A stretch of DNA of 64,000 bases from Sipunculus nudus (Eukaryota > Annelida > Sipuncula > Golfingiida > Sipunculidae), in the NCBI GenBank assembly GCA_026874595.1, contig CM049313.1, positions 65,476,159 to 65,540,158 on the forward strand, given 5' to 3'. Both the position numbers and the translations under genes were made by a program. The notes under the pieces are model-generated. The model was not told the DNA's origin, ran no database searches, and worked only from the letters and a program-made list of their open reading frames with translations. Below are positions 38,901-53,900 of this stretch, one piece after another; position 1 is the first letter of the stretch, and each line of letters starts with the position of its first letter.

Positions 38901-41900
38901 TATTACATAAGAATTACTGTTAGTTTGCATTAAAATCAGACATGTTTGCCACAGAAAAAAATGTCTCATTATTACTAAGATAACGCTGAATTTTATATTT
39001 TTGGGCAACATTGGACAAAAATTATATAGAATGGATGGTGAAAGTCAGTCAGTATTGAATAAAATGTGAAAATCAGGGTAAAATGTTTGTTAAACTGTAA
39101 CTTCAAATTAGAGAACTCAAAGACATGACACTTTTCCTGTTAGTCAGTTCACCCTTCATTCTTGGGTTCATTTTCGCAAACACATTCTGGTCTATTGAAC
39201 TAAATGCTAGAACGGTGCATATTATATAGGAAATACTTTAAATTTGTGACATTCATCAGACAAAATTGCCTTGGAGGAAAGCTGGAGGAGAAGGGAATGC
39301 AAATATAAAGGCTTGGAAAGACTTCATTATTACTTATATTATGCAGAATTTGATTGTTTATAAGCATTATTATACTATTAAATTCTGACCCTTTACTGCT
39401 ACCAAGGAAGCAGGCACATGGCCAAGCATGTTCCAGCCAAAAAGTGCTGATTATGATGGGTTTTGAAACTGGCAGTATTCTACTTGCATTTGTAATAAAG
39501 TTGAAGGATTTCTGAGTGTGAAGGCTTGTGAAGATAAAACAGTGATTAAGTGGACATACTGTGATGAGTCTGAATGAAGAGAATATATAAATATTATACT
39601 AAATATTAGTATAGACCTTCGGTGTTGTGAAATTTGTTTCTGAATAATTAAAAATTAATCATTTAATTACAAATTGTCAAATTTGTAAAAGAATTCATAT
39701 CCAAAATATTGAGTGGTTGGCCAAAATGAATAAAAAAATGTTATTATGAGTACAAGAATGCTGCTTTCAAAAATCCCTAATGGCACAACCTCATGTCTTT
39801 ACACTATCTGTGATAATATTTGACAGATGCCAGTAGAGAACATTGTTGAGAAGACCTTGTGCTGCTGGCTTTGTACATCAGGCCCAATATCAATTAGTGC
39901 AAGAACAGATCGAAGAGGGTACTGTCCAGGTGAGTTTACTAAATGTTTACTCTATAACAATACATTTACATTAGAATGCTGTTTATCTGAATATGGTTCA
40001 TCTGAAAAATCATTTACCTGAAGTTATAAACTGAAAACCAAAATTTTGACAGTTTATCAGAAAAACAAGCGAAAAAAATATGAACATCTAATTTTAATCT
40101 AATATACAGTTATTAATAGAGATTAGTAAGCCAGATTATGTATCGCACTCAAGCAAAGGTATTAAATGTGGAAAACACTGTCCTGCCGGTAAGTGTTGTC
40201 TTCTGCACATCTTCAATTACATAATAATTTGATTATATTGATGGAAAACATAACAAAATTGCTGTTGAAAACGTTGATTCATGACTTGCTTCATGAATTT
40301 GTGTCTGTCAGTAACTGATCAAGTGTGGTGCTAGGCGACAGGTTGGCAATCATGGTGAGTCGTCCAGATGATCGTTTATCTGAACAATAAACAATATCCC
40401 CAAATCTTTCCAGATAAATGACTTTCTACTGTATTACATTTACAACAGAGCTTATGAATTAAAAAATTATCCATAGGAATCTGATGTTGGACTATGGAGG
40501 GCAATGTTCAATCCTAGGTGATGCATAAAATGCAAAATTGCAAATCTCAATAGAAACTCAGCAGGTTTCACTCCTATGTCTTAATGAGAAGCTATGACTT
40601 CTGGATTATTACAAGCTCCTTTAGACTTTAGAGTACAAATCTTCTGTACAAAGTAAATGTGTCTCTGTTATTTCTGTTTTCAGTGTTCTTGTGTTATTTT
40701 TAATGTAATACCAATCATTAATTTAAAGTTGTTGAAAAGTGATGCAAATACTGCAACAGTTAAATTAATTGTTATTTTAATTGATTACATTTTAGAAGTT
40801 GCAACTGAAATTTTATAAAGTTGTTGTAATTAACTACATTTGAATGTAATCAACTCCAGCTCTGATTCAATTAAAACTTATTCTGTGCAATCTTTTGTTT
40901 CTTAGGAGTACTTGTATATAGGATATATTCTTCTTTCCTGGGGAATTTATATTATACATTCTTTTATTTTTTTAATTCTTGGCATTATATAACATATTCT
41001 TTTGTTTCATGAGTGTAAATCAACAGAGTTGAAAGTATGCATTCCATTTCTGGGATGTATGCAGCACCAAATGTTCCACTTTAGGGTTTCAAGCTTAAAC
41101 ATCTATTTTGTATACAACTGTATATTTCAGGGGAGTCTATAGCAATTTCTGCGGACTTTGAGAATCATTCCTCAAGGACCATCATTCCATATGCCACTCT
41201 CCATCAAACACAAACTTTTTTCGCAAATGGAAAATCCAGGATACGAGGAACCAAGTTTACAGTGCTGACAGGTCAGTTTTAAAGCCAGCTGAATGTCTAC
41301 CTTTTCTGTAGGTTTTACGTTAATTCTGGCTTACTCTGTACACAAATAAATAAACTGTTGTTAATCCCTGTTAAGACAAGTTCTTATAATGCCTCTGTGA
41401 TGGTTGTAGGCTTGTTTATTTATAAGCTTTTGGTAAATACAATTCATGTGGCAATGTTGACAAACAGAAAAACCATGTAACCTAAGGTGGGTGGTTATAT
41501 ATGAGTGGAAGTTTAAGTGACACTGGTTGCAAAATGCAATTGGCAAATAAAATTAAAACAAATAGCCTGTGTACTGTGGAATCTGCATTTTCTTGCCCAT
41601 TTTATTTAAGGTTCAAGGAATTATCTTTAGTTAATGGGCACCAGATATATTGGATTTATGATTCTGTCAATGATTTTGGAACCCCACCATATTATTTGTT
41701 AGTGGAAGGGGATAGGTCAACATGACTGGGGCAGGGTTTGTCCAGGATGTGGTTTTTCAAGGGGCAAGTTCACCAGCTGGGGAGGTTCATTGGGGACATG
41801 TACAGGATTTCTGCAGGCTGAGTTCCCCAGTAAATGTAGATTCAGAAAGAAGGTGCTGTAATTGACCTAACCATTAACTCTTTGTAACCTTAATCCCTAT

Positions 41901-44900
41901 TCATTCAATTAATAATCATCTGCAGAGCAGTTGTGAGCAACCAATCAATTCCCATTGACAGTGTAAACAGTCAGTCACTTGGCAAGTGCAAAAATTGCAT
42001 AATTTGGGCAACTCTCCCAAACTTAACATATGTAGTCCTTACAAGTACCCCTGTCCACATGTATGTCCAGTATTATTTTTACAAAGGAGACAGTATACAA
42101 AGTTCTAGGCCAAAGGTTGCAGAAGAATTTTCGTTGACTGCTGAATGAATAATTTCTTACCTAGCACTGAATTTGTATGAGACAAATAAACCAAAATATG
42201 ACAAAACATTTCACAATGATTGTGATATATTCATCAATGGAGTACAGAGAAAGCAATTCCAGCAGAAGACATCAGTCAATGTGATTTCATCCTCAAACGA
42301 CCTTAATGATGTCATTGTGATGTCACTATTGTCTCATAAACAGCTCTCGCAACATCGTTCGTAGACAGACTTTGTACGAGCTGCTCAGAGTTAAGTTTTA
42401 GCTTGTCTTCATACTTCATGTCCAGTCTTCTATGTGTTTCTTGCAAAATTTAAATATTTCCCTCAAGAGAAAAGTACTCATGTGGCCTTTGCATATGCAT
42501 ATTGCTTACATATTCATTTTTTATCTTAGATTTCACAAAAAAAGGAACCAATTCATTTGATATTGTAAAAAAAGACCAATCATTTATATCTTTTTTTTAT
42601 CGGCACAGTACCATTAGTCTCAAGTGATGTTGTAAGAGTAGAGGCTTGTTAGTTCAGCTTAGTCTGAAACTTAAGTCATAAAGACTTGCTCATGACTGGA
42701 TGACTTTCATGTAACCTTCAGGTCTGCCTGTAACCCCCGGCAGCAGAGCAACCTGGGATGCACAGTTGCTGAAGATTCCTGCAGTCTCCCCTAGTATCAT
42801 GAACTGCTGTGTCATCAAGGTTGACTACTATGTCAAGGTCAGTCCTCCCACAAAGACATGCTAAGTCATACGTGTGTCTGACAGCCTGTTTCTCCATTTT
42901 GGATATTTTACCTTTGCATGGTGATGAAAACATCTTGCCGTTTGATGGTGTGTTTCAATAATTGATGCTAATGATAAAATAGATTACTAATGTGTTTGAA
43001 CACATATGTTACAGATTGTGTTGATTTGGTTGAACACGTATTACAGATTGCATAAATCTCTTACAGATTGCATAATTCTGATTGAACACATCTGTTAAAG
43101 ATGCTATTGATCTGATGCAACACATCTGTTACATATTATATTAGTCTGATTAAACAATTCTGCTACAGATTGTGCTGATCTGATAGGACACATCTGTTAC
43201 AGATTGCATTGAGCTGACTGAAAACATCTGCTGCAGATTGTGCTGATCTGATTGGACACATCTGTTACAGATTGCATTGAGCTGACTGAAAACATCTGCT
43301 GCAGATTGTGCTGATCTGATAGGACACATCTGTTACAGATTGCATTGAGCTGACTGAAAACATCTGCTGCAGATTGTGCTGATCTGATAGGACACATCTG
43401 TTACAGATTGCATTGAGCTGACTGAAAACATCTGCCGCAGATTGTGCTGATCTGATAGGACACATCTGTTTCAGATTGCATTGATGTAATTTCATTCTCC
43501 TGATACAAATTGCAACAGATTGCATTGATGTGATCTTGTTGCAGATTACATTGATGTTGCTTATCACATCTGTTATAGACTGCATTCATCTGATTTAACA
43601 CGTCTGTTACAGATTGCATTAATATGATTGAACATCTGTTACAGGTTGCATTGATTTGATTGCTCATCTTTTACAGATTGCCCTCCACATCCCAGGGGCT
43701 TATAACCTATCACTGCACCTACCAGTTGTCATAGGAACAGTGCCATACCGTCGTATGTCATCATACCTCATGCACACAGCTCGCGTACTCCAGGAGACCC
43801 ACTTAGATATATTTGGAACAGCCCTCCTGCCAGCTCCTCCCCCATACAGGGAAACAGCAACGCCCCCTCCACCGCTAGATGGTCAGTATCAAACTTTGTC
43901 ATCTCTTGTCTATTTTTATTATAGTATATTTATTATAAGCAATTCAATAATAATCTCATTCAAAATATTTTCCCTGGACCCCACCAGTAGTTATCTCTCC
44001 ACTGGTGGACATGTTTTGTCACTAGTGTTGGGAATTTCATGATAGATCATCAGTAAAATCATTTGACCTCTACAGACAAATCTTCTGAAATAATCAGTTG
44101 TTTAGAAGTGTAAACTTTCTGACCTTATATAGGCCTGTACATCATCTCAGCTGACACGTAGGCCAACATTCAGTTTAATTATGTCATAATTCCACAGCCT
44201 ACAAGGCTATATAGTAACACTGGAATTACATTTTTTATGCCCTCGCAACAATAGTCAGGGGGCCAAGCTCTGTACTGTGCAAAAATAAGGCTGTACCTTA
44301 CAGCCTCAGATATAAAATTTTACAACCCTTACATGTTTTGAAGATCCACCCTAGAGGTTGAAAAGTAATGTTGGCAATCTCAATACTCTTGCAAAAGTAC
44401 TCTTAGTATTGCTTTTGTTTCAGAAGGTAAAGTAAATTTATGACTCTTTTGCCACCTGCTTCTGATCCATTTTTAAATCACAGCTGCTACTTGCTTGTAT
44501 ATATTTTCACATTTATGGTACCATTGATTAGCTAAGAACAAGGGCTTCCACATATAGTAGGATTTTTTTTTGACAATGCTTATATGTCAGCAATTGTGAG
44601 ACCTATAACCTACCACCACCCCTCAAATTTTCCAAAATTCAAGAAATTTTTTCCTTTAACGTACATTTTTTCAGCTAGGGATTAATTTTAGATTATTATA
44701 CAATTGCCGTGGGATTTTTCTATCAAATGCATGTCTATTCTTACTGAAATCTTCATGTTTTCTCCAATTTTGCTTCAAATAAGAAAAATTGTTTATTCGA
44801 TTGTAATTTTCAGCACGTCAGCACCATTGCTGGTTATATTCAAGATAACCTCTACAGAAACACAGATACAGAAAGCACAGATACAGAAAAAGTGGTTTTG

Positions 44901-47900
44901 ATTCTCTCGACAGTCTCAGGCAAAACATGTATGCATTGACAAAGCCAGACCTCAGAGCACTACCTCTCACAGATGATGCGTTCAGATTTCATGTTCTCAT
45001 GTACTATATATCTATAGCACTTTACAAAGGGGCACAAGTCACCCAGATCTGCTGCCACCGCAAATAGAGTTTGGCCGGACCATAGATAAAGGAAAACTTT
45101 TACCGGTAATAATGTCCAAACAAGTTAAGCCAAACATTATCAAAACTGTGTCCTGTAAATGTAGGACATAAAAAGTTAAAAAGGATGTTCCTGCATTCGT
45201 GATATGGAAACTGTACACTATAAAATGATTTTATATTTCTTATTCAACACAAACTTTTTTGCAAGAACAAATTTAAATAGGTGGCATCATGTACAAGGTT
45301 TAGCATGCAGTATATCGCAGTTTTAAGAAATGATGACTTTTTTCCTCGTACTGAATTAGGATGTTTAATGTTAATCCATGTAACTACTGCTTGGAATATG
45401 ATTTTTGTGCGAATTTTAATTCAAGGTGGTCCAGTATTACTGATATGCTTCTGACTGAAATTTTCTAATTCAGTTTTGTGGTCTGATGTTAAATATAAAA
45501 TGACCACGAATAACTGTAGAATGGTTTTATTGATATATTTTTAATTTTTTAATTTCTAAATATTGAATATTTTTTTTTCGTTTTATGGTTGTCATCATTT
45601 TCTTTCAAAGGATAAACTAGGTTCAAGATCAATATGTTTAATCAATTCAAGGTAAATTTGTGCTACCCATATAAGGAATTCATTTATTAAGAAATGTAAA
45701 AAAAAATGAATATGCCTATAAACCAAAGTGGACCATCCAAATCGAAATTTTATAACTCTTGGTAAATATTGTAATGAAAGGGTCGCCTTGAATTTATTCA
45801 AACTTCATTTTTATGATCCACTGCAAAATACTGAAAAGCTGAAAGTAAACTCTAAAGAAATATTTGCCAAACTCAATTGAAATAACTTAAAAAGTAGTAC
45901 AAACATACAAAAACACAAGCCTAAAGAATCATGTCCCTCAACTGATCAGCATAAACTGATCGTATAAATCCAAACTCCTCTGAGAGAGGGACTAAATGAC
46001 GATGATGTGCAGAACGGAAAAATTCAGTTAAAGGAAACTTAAAAGTTATTTCGAAAAATTACAGAGATGCTCTTAAGAGTTCAGGACATTGTTAAAGATA
46101 TGATCCAATTGATATTTATCATTGCATGGTGTATAAGTTGTTGATAAAGGTGTTGATGATATATTATATTTATCCCTCTCCAAACCAGCTTTTTGCCTGG
46201 CACAAATTGTTATTTGTTGTTATATAATGAGGGTTTGTATCCAAATCATGATAATAATGAAACAAAAATCCAGGTTAAGCCACAGATCTACTGTCGAAGA
46301 TGAATCTATCCAAGATCAAGGTTTATTTGATCTGATTATCAGCTCTTAATGATTTTGTACTAAATATGATGATGCAATATTATTCTGAAAGCAGGGTTGT
46401 AAAATTCATGACAGGAATACTTGTATAAATGTGGTCCATTATTTCTTATATAGAAAAAATTAAACAACCCTGGGTACAAAGAAAGGCGTGACTTCCGACG
46501 TGTTTCATATCATGTTTCTATACCTTGATCCCATAGAATATAAGTTCCTGTGGCCTGTGTTCTTTCAAGAAGAATAAATTAACATCTAATTGGAAATTTG
46601 ACAAGAATATTCTTGGTCTGGAAGATATGATTTGTGCCCTGCCGATAATTTGTATTTATACACTATTAAATGAAACCACACTTCGGTTTTCCTATGACTT
46701 GCACCTGCGACCGAGGAGGTTGTGTTTTATTCTCGGTATGATTATTGCTTGCTAGAATACTGGAATCGGCCGGCCTATGGTTCAGTTGACTCACTTTCGT
46801 AAGGAAGTCTCTATCTTTTTTCGTCTGTTTGCTTATCTGTACACACTCTAAGTATCACACGTTTGATATTAATCAAATGTAAATATCGAATAGCCCTCGA
46901 AGCCGATTAATTTCAAGCAGGTTCATCTTGGATGTATATCACTAAAAACTCGCACTGGGTTGGTGCTGGGCTTCTGATCATCTAATTAGTAGCTTAATCA
47001 TCAAGACCATGTATAAAACAGACTGAACTGATTTTCTGGAAACTTTGTGGAGTGCCAGGCATTAAATATTAAAAAAAAAATCATTGAATTTTGGTACAAA
47101 AAGCGCATTACGGATCCAGCGGGTTGTTTTGGATTGAAAAAGGTTTTATGCACTAATATGTGTCCTCTAATTAAAGGATTTAAATATCTGTTTCATTTTC
47201 TACAACTAGTTCTTTATTGAACGGGAGGTGATGTGCACATCTATTTAACTAATACCATATATATTAGGAGATAAAAAATGTGTCCATACATACTGTATCA
47301 TGATAGAGAGATAAACCCTACATTTATATACGACATTTTATTGAATTGACATACACCTGGCTAAAGTAAAATATTATCTATAACTTATCAATGGAATTCT
47401 ATTTTTTCTTAAAGTAAAAAGATATCCCATGATTACTTATATGTAATTTTCTGAATCGGTCCTGATTTAAAAATAAGACGAATCTAAAAACACAGCAATA
47501 AAAACAGTTTTCACTATTACTCAATGAGCTCCCACATCAGTTACCCAACCAAATAAATGTACATAATTAATCAATTGGTCTCCTCATTCTATTCGAGGGA
47601 ATTTAGTTGACAGTACATAGAGGGTATTTTGAAGTAAGTACATTGAATATTAAGTATGTTAGGGACATTTAAGTGACACCACTCCCTGATCTGTGACAGT
47701 TCAGATGTTTCTTCCTGTGCCTAACATGCCAATCTACAGATGCGATTTACCAAAAACACCCTTAATTTTGAAACTGGCCTCAGGCAGACTTAAACTAGAT
47801 ACCCATACGAATATTTTCATGCCAGTTATCCTTTGCATAAATATTTTGGTTCCATCATCTCCTTAAACATGGCCCTTTTCAAAGTTCCCCTACAGTCATG

Positions 47901-50900
47901 TAAGAGACACTATAAACAATTTTAACATGAACCACGTTCTAGTTTTTCTCATCCATTGGTAGGTTTTAGCACATCTCCGCTCAGATATAGTTGAATTTAA
48001 ATCAATTTAAAAGGAAAAACTTATTTTGGTAGAGTGATTCTGATTTGTTGATTAGTTATATTTATGCTTTCAAATTTAAGAAGTTTCGTATGAATATATT
48101 TCTAAGTTAAGATTCTCGTTGTCTGCCATTTCCTGTTTTAGCGATCATTTTCATGAATAAGGGGGTAGGGGTACAAAAGGCATTGCTACATATCTGTCTT
48201 TCACCTCAGTAACTAATGCATGTGACTAAAAGAAAGAGGAATAATCTCTAATTAATAAAATCTTAATGCTTTAAAAGGGTCTTTGTGTAAAAGCATACAG
48301 AAACAGTGTTCACTTATGTGAGATTGCTCGAAAAAAATTTGGTTATATTTTTAGCTCAGCTGACTATAAGTCATCTGAGCTATAGTCGTGGTCCATTGTC
48401 CGTCGTCTGTCCGTCTGTCCGTCCGTCCGTCCGTAGATGTGGCACGTTTTGAAACCGTAAGACTTAGGAATCCAAAATATAGCATAATGTTAGATGTCCC
48501 CAAGATCTCCTACCAAGCCGAAAACTGGGTCTTTGCGACTTCGTTCCTTTGAGAAATTAAGGAAAAACCTCAAATTTTTATTAAAAACCTATTTTCACTC
48601 TTCAGGACTGCCTAATATCAAAACCACTCATCTGTTTTTCCTCATATTTACCATAAATATTCTTCTATATAGTTCCTATGTACATGCCAGAAATTAAGTC
48701 TGTTAAGTATAAATTCTTTAAGTTATGGGCCTGAACATAATAGACTTTGTAAAAAATCAGGAAAAATATTTACTCACTTAACATGAAAAATTTTGAAACT
48801 AGAGTCTATTTTCCCAAGTATATAACTATGTTTAATTAAGATTTAATTGTTTACCCAAAATTAGATCTGAATTTTGTAAATTTTTTAAGTTATTAGCATA
48901 AAAATAAAATCAGTACCTTAAATTTAGCCCAACTTTGACCATGGCACGTTTTTCTCCTGTATGTACCATTGATTTAATTTTCACAGCATGTAACAGTAAA
49001 TATTTAATTTGTTTAAATCTGAAATTTGAAAATAAAAGCTTGAAAATTAAGCTAGTTATTGATTTTTTTTCTTGAGGCTCTACTGTAGTCATTTGCTTTT
49101 ATAACAGATTACAGATGCAGGGTCCAACTCCAGGCCACTGGAAGTCGGGCTATGCCAAGGTTTCTGATTTGTTACAGTCACTGGGGGAGACCCCCTGCTG
49201 TGACAGGTGTACAGTTATTCTAATATCACCATCCCAATCCCCCCCCCCCCCCCCCCCCCCGGCAAACCCAACCCACTAAGTGTAATGCAGTAATTGTTAT
49301 TGTTTTCACTGTATTTCCTTAATTGTAACACTGTTTCCACTCCAATATACAAAAACTTTCCTTAAAAAAGTAATTCAAGTGTAATCCAGAAGATGCCATG
49401 TTGTGTTAATGTAGCATTTTTAAAGAAATTAATTTTCTTTTAAATGATTTTAACAGATATAATTGAACCCATCAGTATGCTTAAATTTATAAAATAAGAA
49501 GCACAATATGGATAAATAAAGACACAATTGAAAATTGTGAAATCTAAATCAAGTATTATTTTTAGATATTTATTGTTTTGCAGATTTAAAAGATATATTT
49601 TTGTGGTAAAAAATAAATAAACATTTGTATGCATGGTGTGGTGTTATATGACAAGATTGAGATTTATGATGATGCAATTGAGAATTATGAATCAACTTTT
49701 ATATTCGGATGTATCTGTTTTATTGGAAATGTATAGAAATATAAACTTAAATTAAAAAAAATTGGTGATGAAAAAATTAGGATTTAATACAAACATTTGT
49801 TCATTATTTTCCTGCCACAGCAGAATTTGAGATCAATCTTTGTTTGCCCTGTTTTATGTTGTTAATTAGTTATATTTCATCTGTATACATTTCATAAAAA
49901 AAAACATAAATTAATAATATATATTATACAAAAAAAATATTCAATTAAACAAATTTGTAAACTACTGAAATGTCAACAGTTAATCAAAAAGCCAACTGAT
50001 GATCATGGTAATAGTACAGATCATTTGTTCACAAACTGCTCACATGCTTCAGTTTCAACATTAGGAAACACATGGTTTCTTGCTCATCATTACAAACCAA
50101 TCATATAAACCAACCATGGCCGTTATTACCTCTTCCTCTTACACTTGATCTCCATTTGATATTATTTTAGATTTTTACCTTCAAGGTCAACTTCAGCTGA
50201 GCACAGTGACCCATAGGTCCCTTGTTATTCTTGTAAGCCATAATTGTTCACATATATGAATGAAGGTTTGTTTTTTAAATCAGCTTTGTGTATCTTAGTA
50301 TGTTTGTGCATATAAATACCAACAGTTTAAGAAATAACTTGCTGTTTTAGTTCATTAGGGGACTGAGTGAGCCAAATTGGGCTTATCAAACAAAAATGTA
50401 TACAGCTCGTACAAAAAATGCTCCTTGCAATGTTATGCAAGAGTGTCCTGATTGCCAACATTGGTTTTCTGATTCCCAAGATGTCTACCTCTATGAAAAA
50501 TAAAGTGAAAATTTTATATCAGCCCGGGCAATGTTTTTAGCTCAGCTGACTATAAGTCATCTGAGCTATAGTCGTGGTCCATTGTCCGTCGTCCGTCCGT
50601 CTGTCCGTCCGTCCGTCCGTAGATGTGGCACGTTTTGAAACCGTAAGACCTAGGAATCCAAAATTCAGCATAATGTTAGATGTCCCCAAGATCTCCTACC
50701 AAGCCGAAAACTGGGTCTTTGCGACTTCATTCCTTTGAGAAATTAAGGAAAAACCTCAATTTTTTATTAAAAACCTATTTTCACACTTTAGGACTGCCTA
50801 ATATCAAAACCACTCATCTGTTTTTCCTCATATTTCCTATAAATAATCCTCTATATAATTCCTATGTACATGCCAGAAATTAGGTCTTTATTATTTAATT

Positions 50901-53900
50901 TTAAAAAGTTATGGGCCCAAACATAATGCATTTTGTAAATAATCAGGAAAGAAATTTTATCACTTAACACAAAACTTGTTAAAGCTAAGCACTTTTTTTC
51001 CAGTAGTATTACTTTTATTAATCAAAATTAAATTGTATACCCAAAATTAGATCAAAATCTTTTAAATTTTTAAAAATATTAGCAAAAATAAAACATTGGT
51101 ACCTTAAATTTTGCCCAACTTTGACCATGGCACGTTTTTTTGCTGTAACTGCTGTGGATTTAATTTTCACAGCATGTTTTTGTTAGCATTTCAACTGTTA
51201 ACACCAAAAATTTGAAACCAGTTGATCAAAAACTGTAGATTTTATTCAAGTTTTCAAGCACCATGTCACATATTGCTAGTGTTATGCAGTTTGCTAGAGC
51301 TCAGCTCCCGAGCTTCAGCTATAAGTTCCTTAAATTTGGCATACAGTTAGATTTCTCCAAAATACCCTACCATGCCAAGAATTTGGTCACTAGGACTTAA
51401 TTCCTTTGAGATATCAATGAAAAACTTCATTTTTCCATTAAAAACCCAATGTTACACTTTAAGACTGCCTCATATCAAAACCACTGATCTGACTTTGATC
51501 ATATATAATATACAGAAATGATGTCAGTATTGTGTATTTTTTTTAAGTTATGGGCCCAAACATAATGCACTTTGTAAAAAATCAAGAAATATATTTACTC
51601 CCTTAACAAGGGCATTGCTGAAGCTAGAGATCTTTTTTGTCAGGGATGTAATATTATTTAATCAAGATTCAATTGAATACCCAAAATTAGTTCTGAATTT
51701 TTCAAATTTTATAAGCTATTAGTATAAATATAAAATTAGTACTTTAAATTTTGCCCAACTGTGACCATGGCACGTTTGTTTCCCGTGAGCACTGTTGATA
51801 TAATTTTCATATCATGCACACATAAGGATTTCAGCTTTTTAGTTTAGAAAGCTGAAAGAAATTTGCCAAATATTGTAGCTTTTATTAATGTTTTTTATGA
51901 GACCCTGTCAGACTTTGGCTCTCTCCAGCCCCTCTTGAGTCACCTGTATGTTGACCTTGTTGACCTTTCATCAAATTATGCACGCTTGAGGGGAGAATCC
52001 AGGCAGCTTATGGCCAGCCACAGTTGATCCAGGTGTTCAACCCAACTCATCTAGTAGTTTTAACCAACAACATAACAATAAACAATAAATTAATAAATTT
52101 TTATTGGTTTTTAATAACAAATTAAAGAAAAATAGAAAAGGAATTTGTTAGTTTATAATAACAGGAAATTAACTTGCAGTTACTGATGATATAAGAATCT
52201 TGTATCGATGGGTAGAATGTCACATATTCCAAATAACACCATGCAGTCACCTATGGCATTTTTCAGTTCATTTTTAATGATAAAGAAGTAAATCATATTA
52301 TTCATTACTAATCATTAAGGATTATATGAAGGAAATTAATGATAGACAAAGATGCAGTTGATAATATTTATCTAGATTCCTACTGTGTCTAGTGTGTACA
52401 TTGATGTGAAATTAGTCCAAAATGAATTTTTTACAGTTATTTTTTAATATAAATAAAAGCCATAAAACCAGGTACTTATGATCATTATTTAAATGTGTGA
52501 ATTTTGTATATTCTGGATTCTCAACATCATTGTTTGGTGAAAACTGAATAAATACCAGACATGGTGCGAATTCTTTGTAATTGTATTTAAATAGGAATAT
52601 GATTATGTACTCCATTATAAAATTTCTTGCATAAAGAATGGGAATTCAGGTATTTTTATATAAAAGTATATGAATACTCGTGCAAATACTTTCAAAATGT
52701 ATTCATGAATGCATTCATGAATATATTCTTTAATATTATTTTAATAATCATATCAGTTATATTTCATTTTAAAAAATCATTTGATTCTCTTATTATTTTT
52801 AATAAAAATTATATTTGGGACAATATTTGTAATTTTTTCAATAAATAGTTAAACTCTTATATTATATGTTCTGCTTATAAGTTATATGGCCAAGTCAAAA
52901 TCTGTGTGACAGTAGTACTCCATTTGTTAATAAAATAAATGAAATCAATCCTCTTCCCTGTCTCCAAAGGTACTATCAAAATCATACATAAGCTAAACAA
53001 CAACAACTCATAATACAGCTTATATTTATTACCACACAAAACCAGCATGTGCCTCATTTCTAAATAATATTTTTTTATCATATATAACAGCTGAGCGCCG
53101 TGACCCATAGGTCCCTTGTTTAAAAATTACTTGCTTTGGCCCCATGACTACAAAGTGGCCGGGGCATATAGTTTTTCCCATGTCTGTCATTCTGTCCTCC
53201 CATCATTAAAAAATCAAACAGTTGTACAGACTTTATTAGGAGCTGCCTGCAGATATTGGCCTTATTTGGTGTGTGGGCAAATAAAGACCAGTTACAGATC
53301 AAGTTAGCTTTTGTCTCGATTGACCTACTTCTGACCGTTTGATGCTCCTGAACATAGAAAATTTCATGAAAAAATAGAAATTTTCCAGACAAATACACAT
53401 GTACGGACTTTTTTTGCAATGCCTGCAGATATTGGGCTAATATTTGGTGTGTGGTAGCAAAATGACCACTAACAGATCGAGTTTACGTTTTGTCCTGTAT
53501 GACGGCCAAAGAACAGAAAATTTCATGCAAATAAAAATTTTCATGATAAATTCACATGTACAGGCTTTTTTTCGCAGTGTTTGCAGATATTGACCTGATT
53601 TATTGTACCTCGCCAGATCATGATGTATTAGAGTTTGTGTTTTGTCATGGTAGACTAACCGTATGACAGCTCCTTAAAAATTTTTATAAAAATTGAAATT
53701 TTCATGAAAAATGCACATGTTTAGACTTTCTTCCCAATGACTGCGGATATTGGCCTGATTTTTTGTGTGTGGGTGCATAATGACCACTTACAGATAGAGT
53801 TTGCATTTTGTCCTGGTTCACCTACTTTTGACCGTATGACAGGTCCTGATTATAGAAAATTTTACAAACTTTAACAAATATTTCTAATTTGCTCCAGGCG

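Larger units (their letters stand above)
38582..42721. other. Arrestin introns 3, 4 and 5 (between listed exons)
   Basis: Introns of 1245, 1201 and 1450 nt, AT-rich, without recognised repeats. Exons 4 and 5 lie inside this span. Confidence 0.5.

Noticed and set aside
43197-43667. Cysteine/asparagine-rich repetitive frames on the minus strand
   Set aside because: Pure translation of the minisatellite in intron 6.
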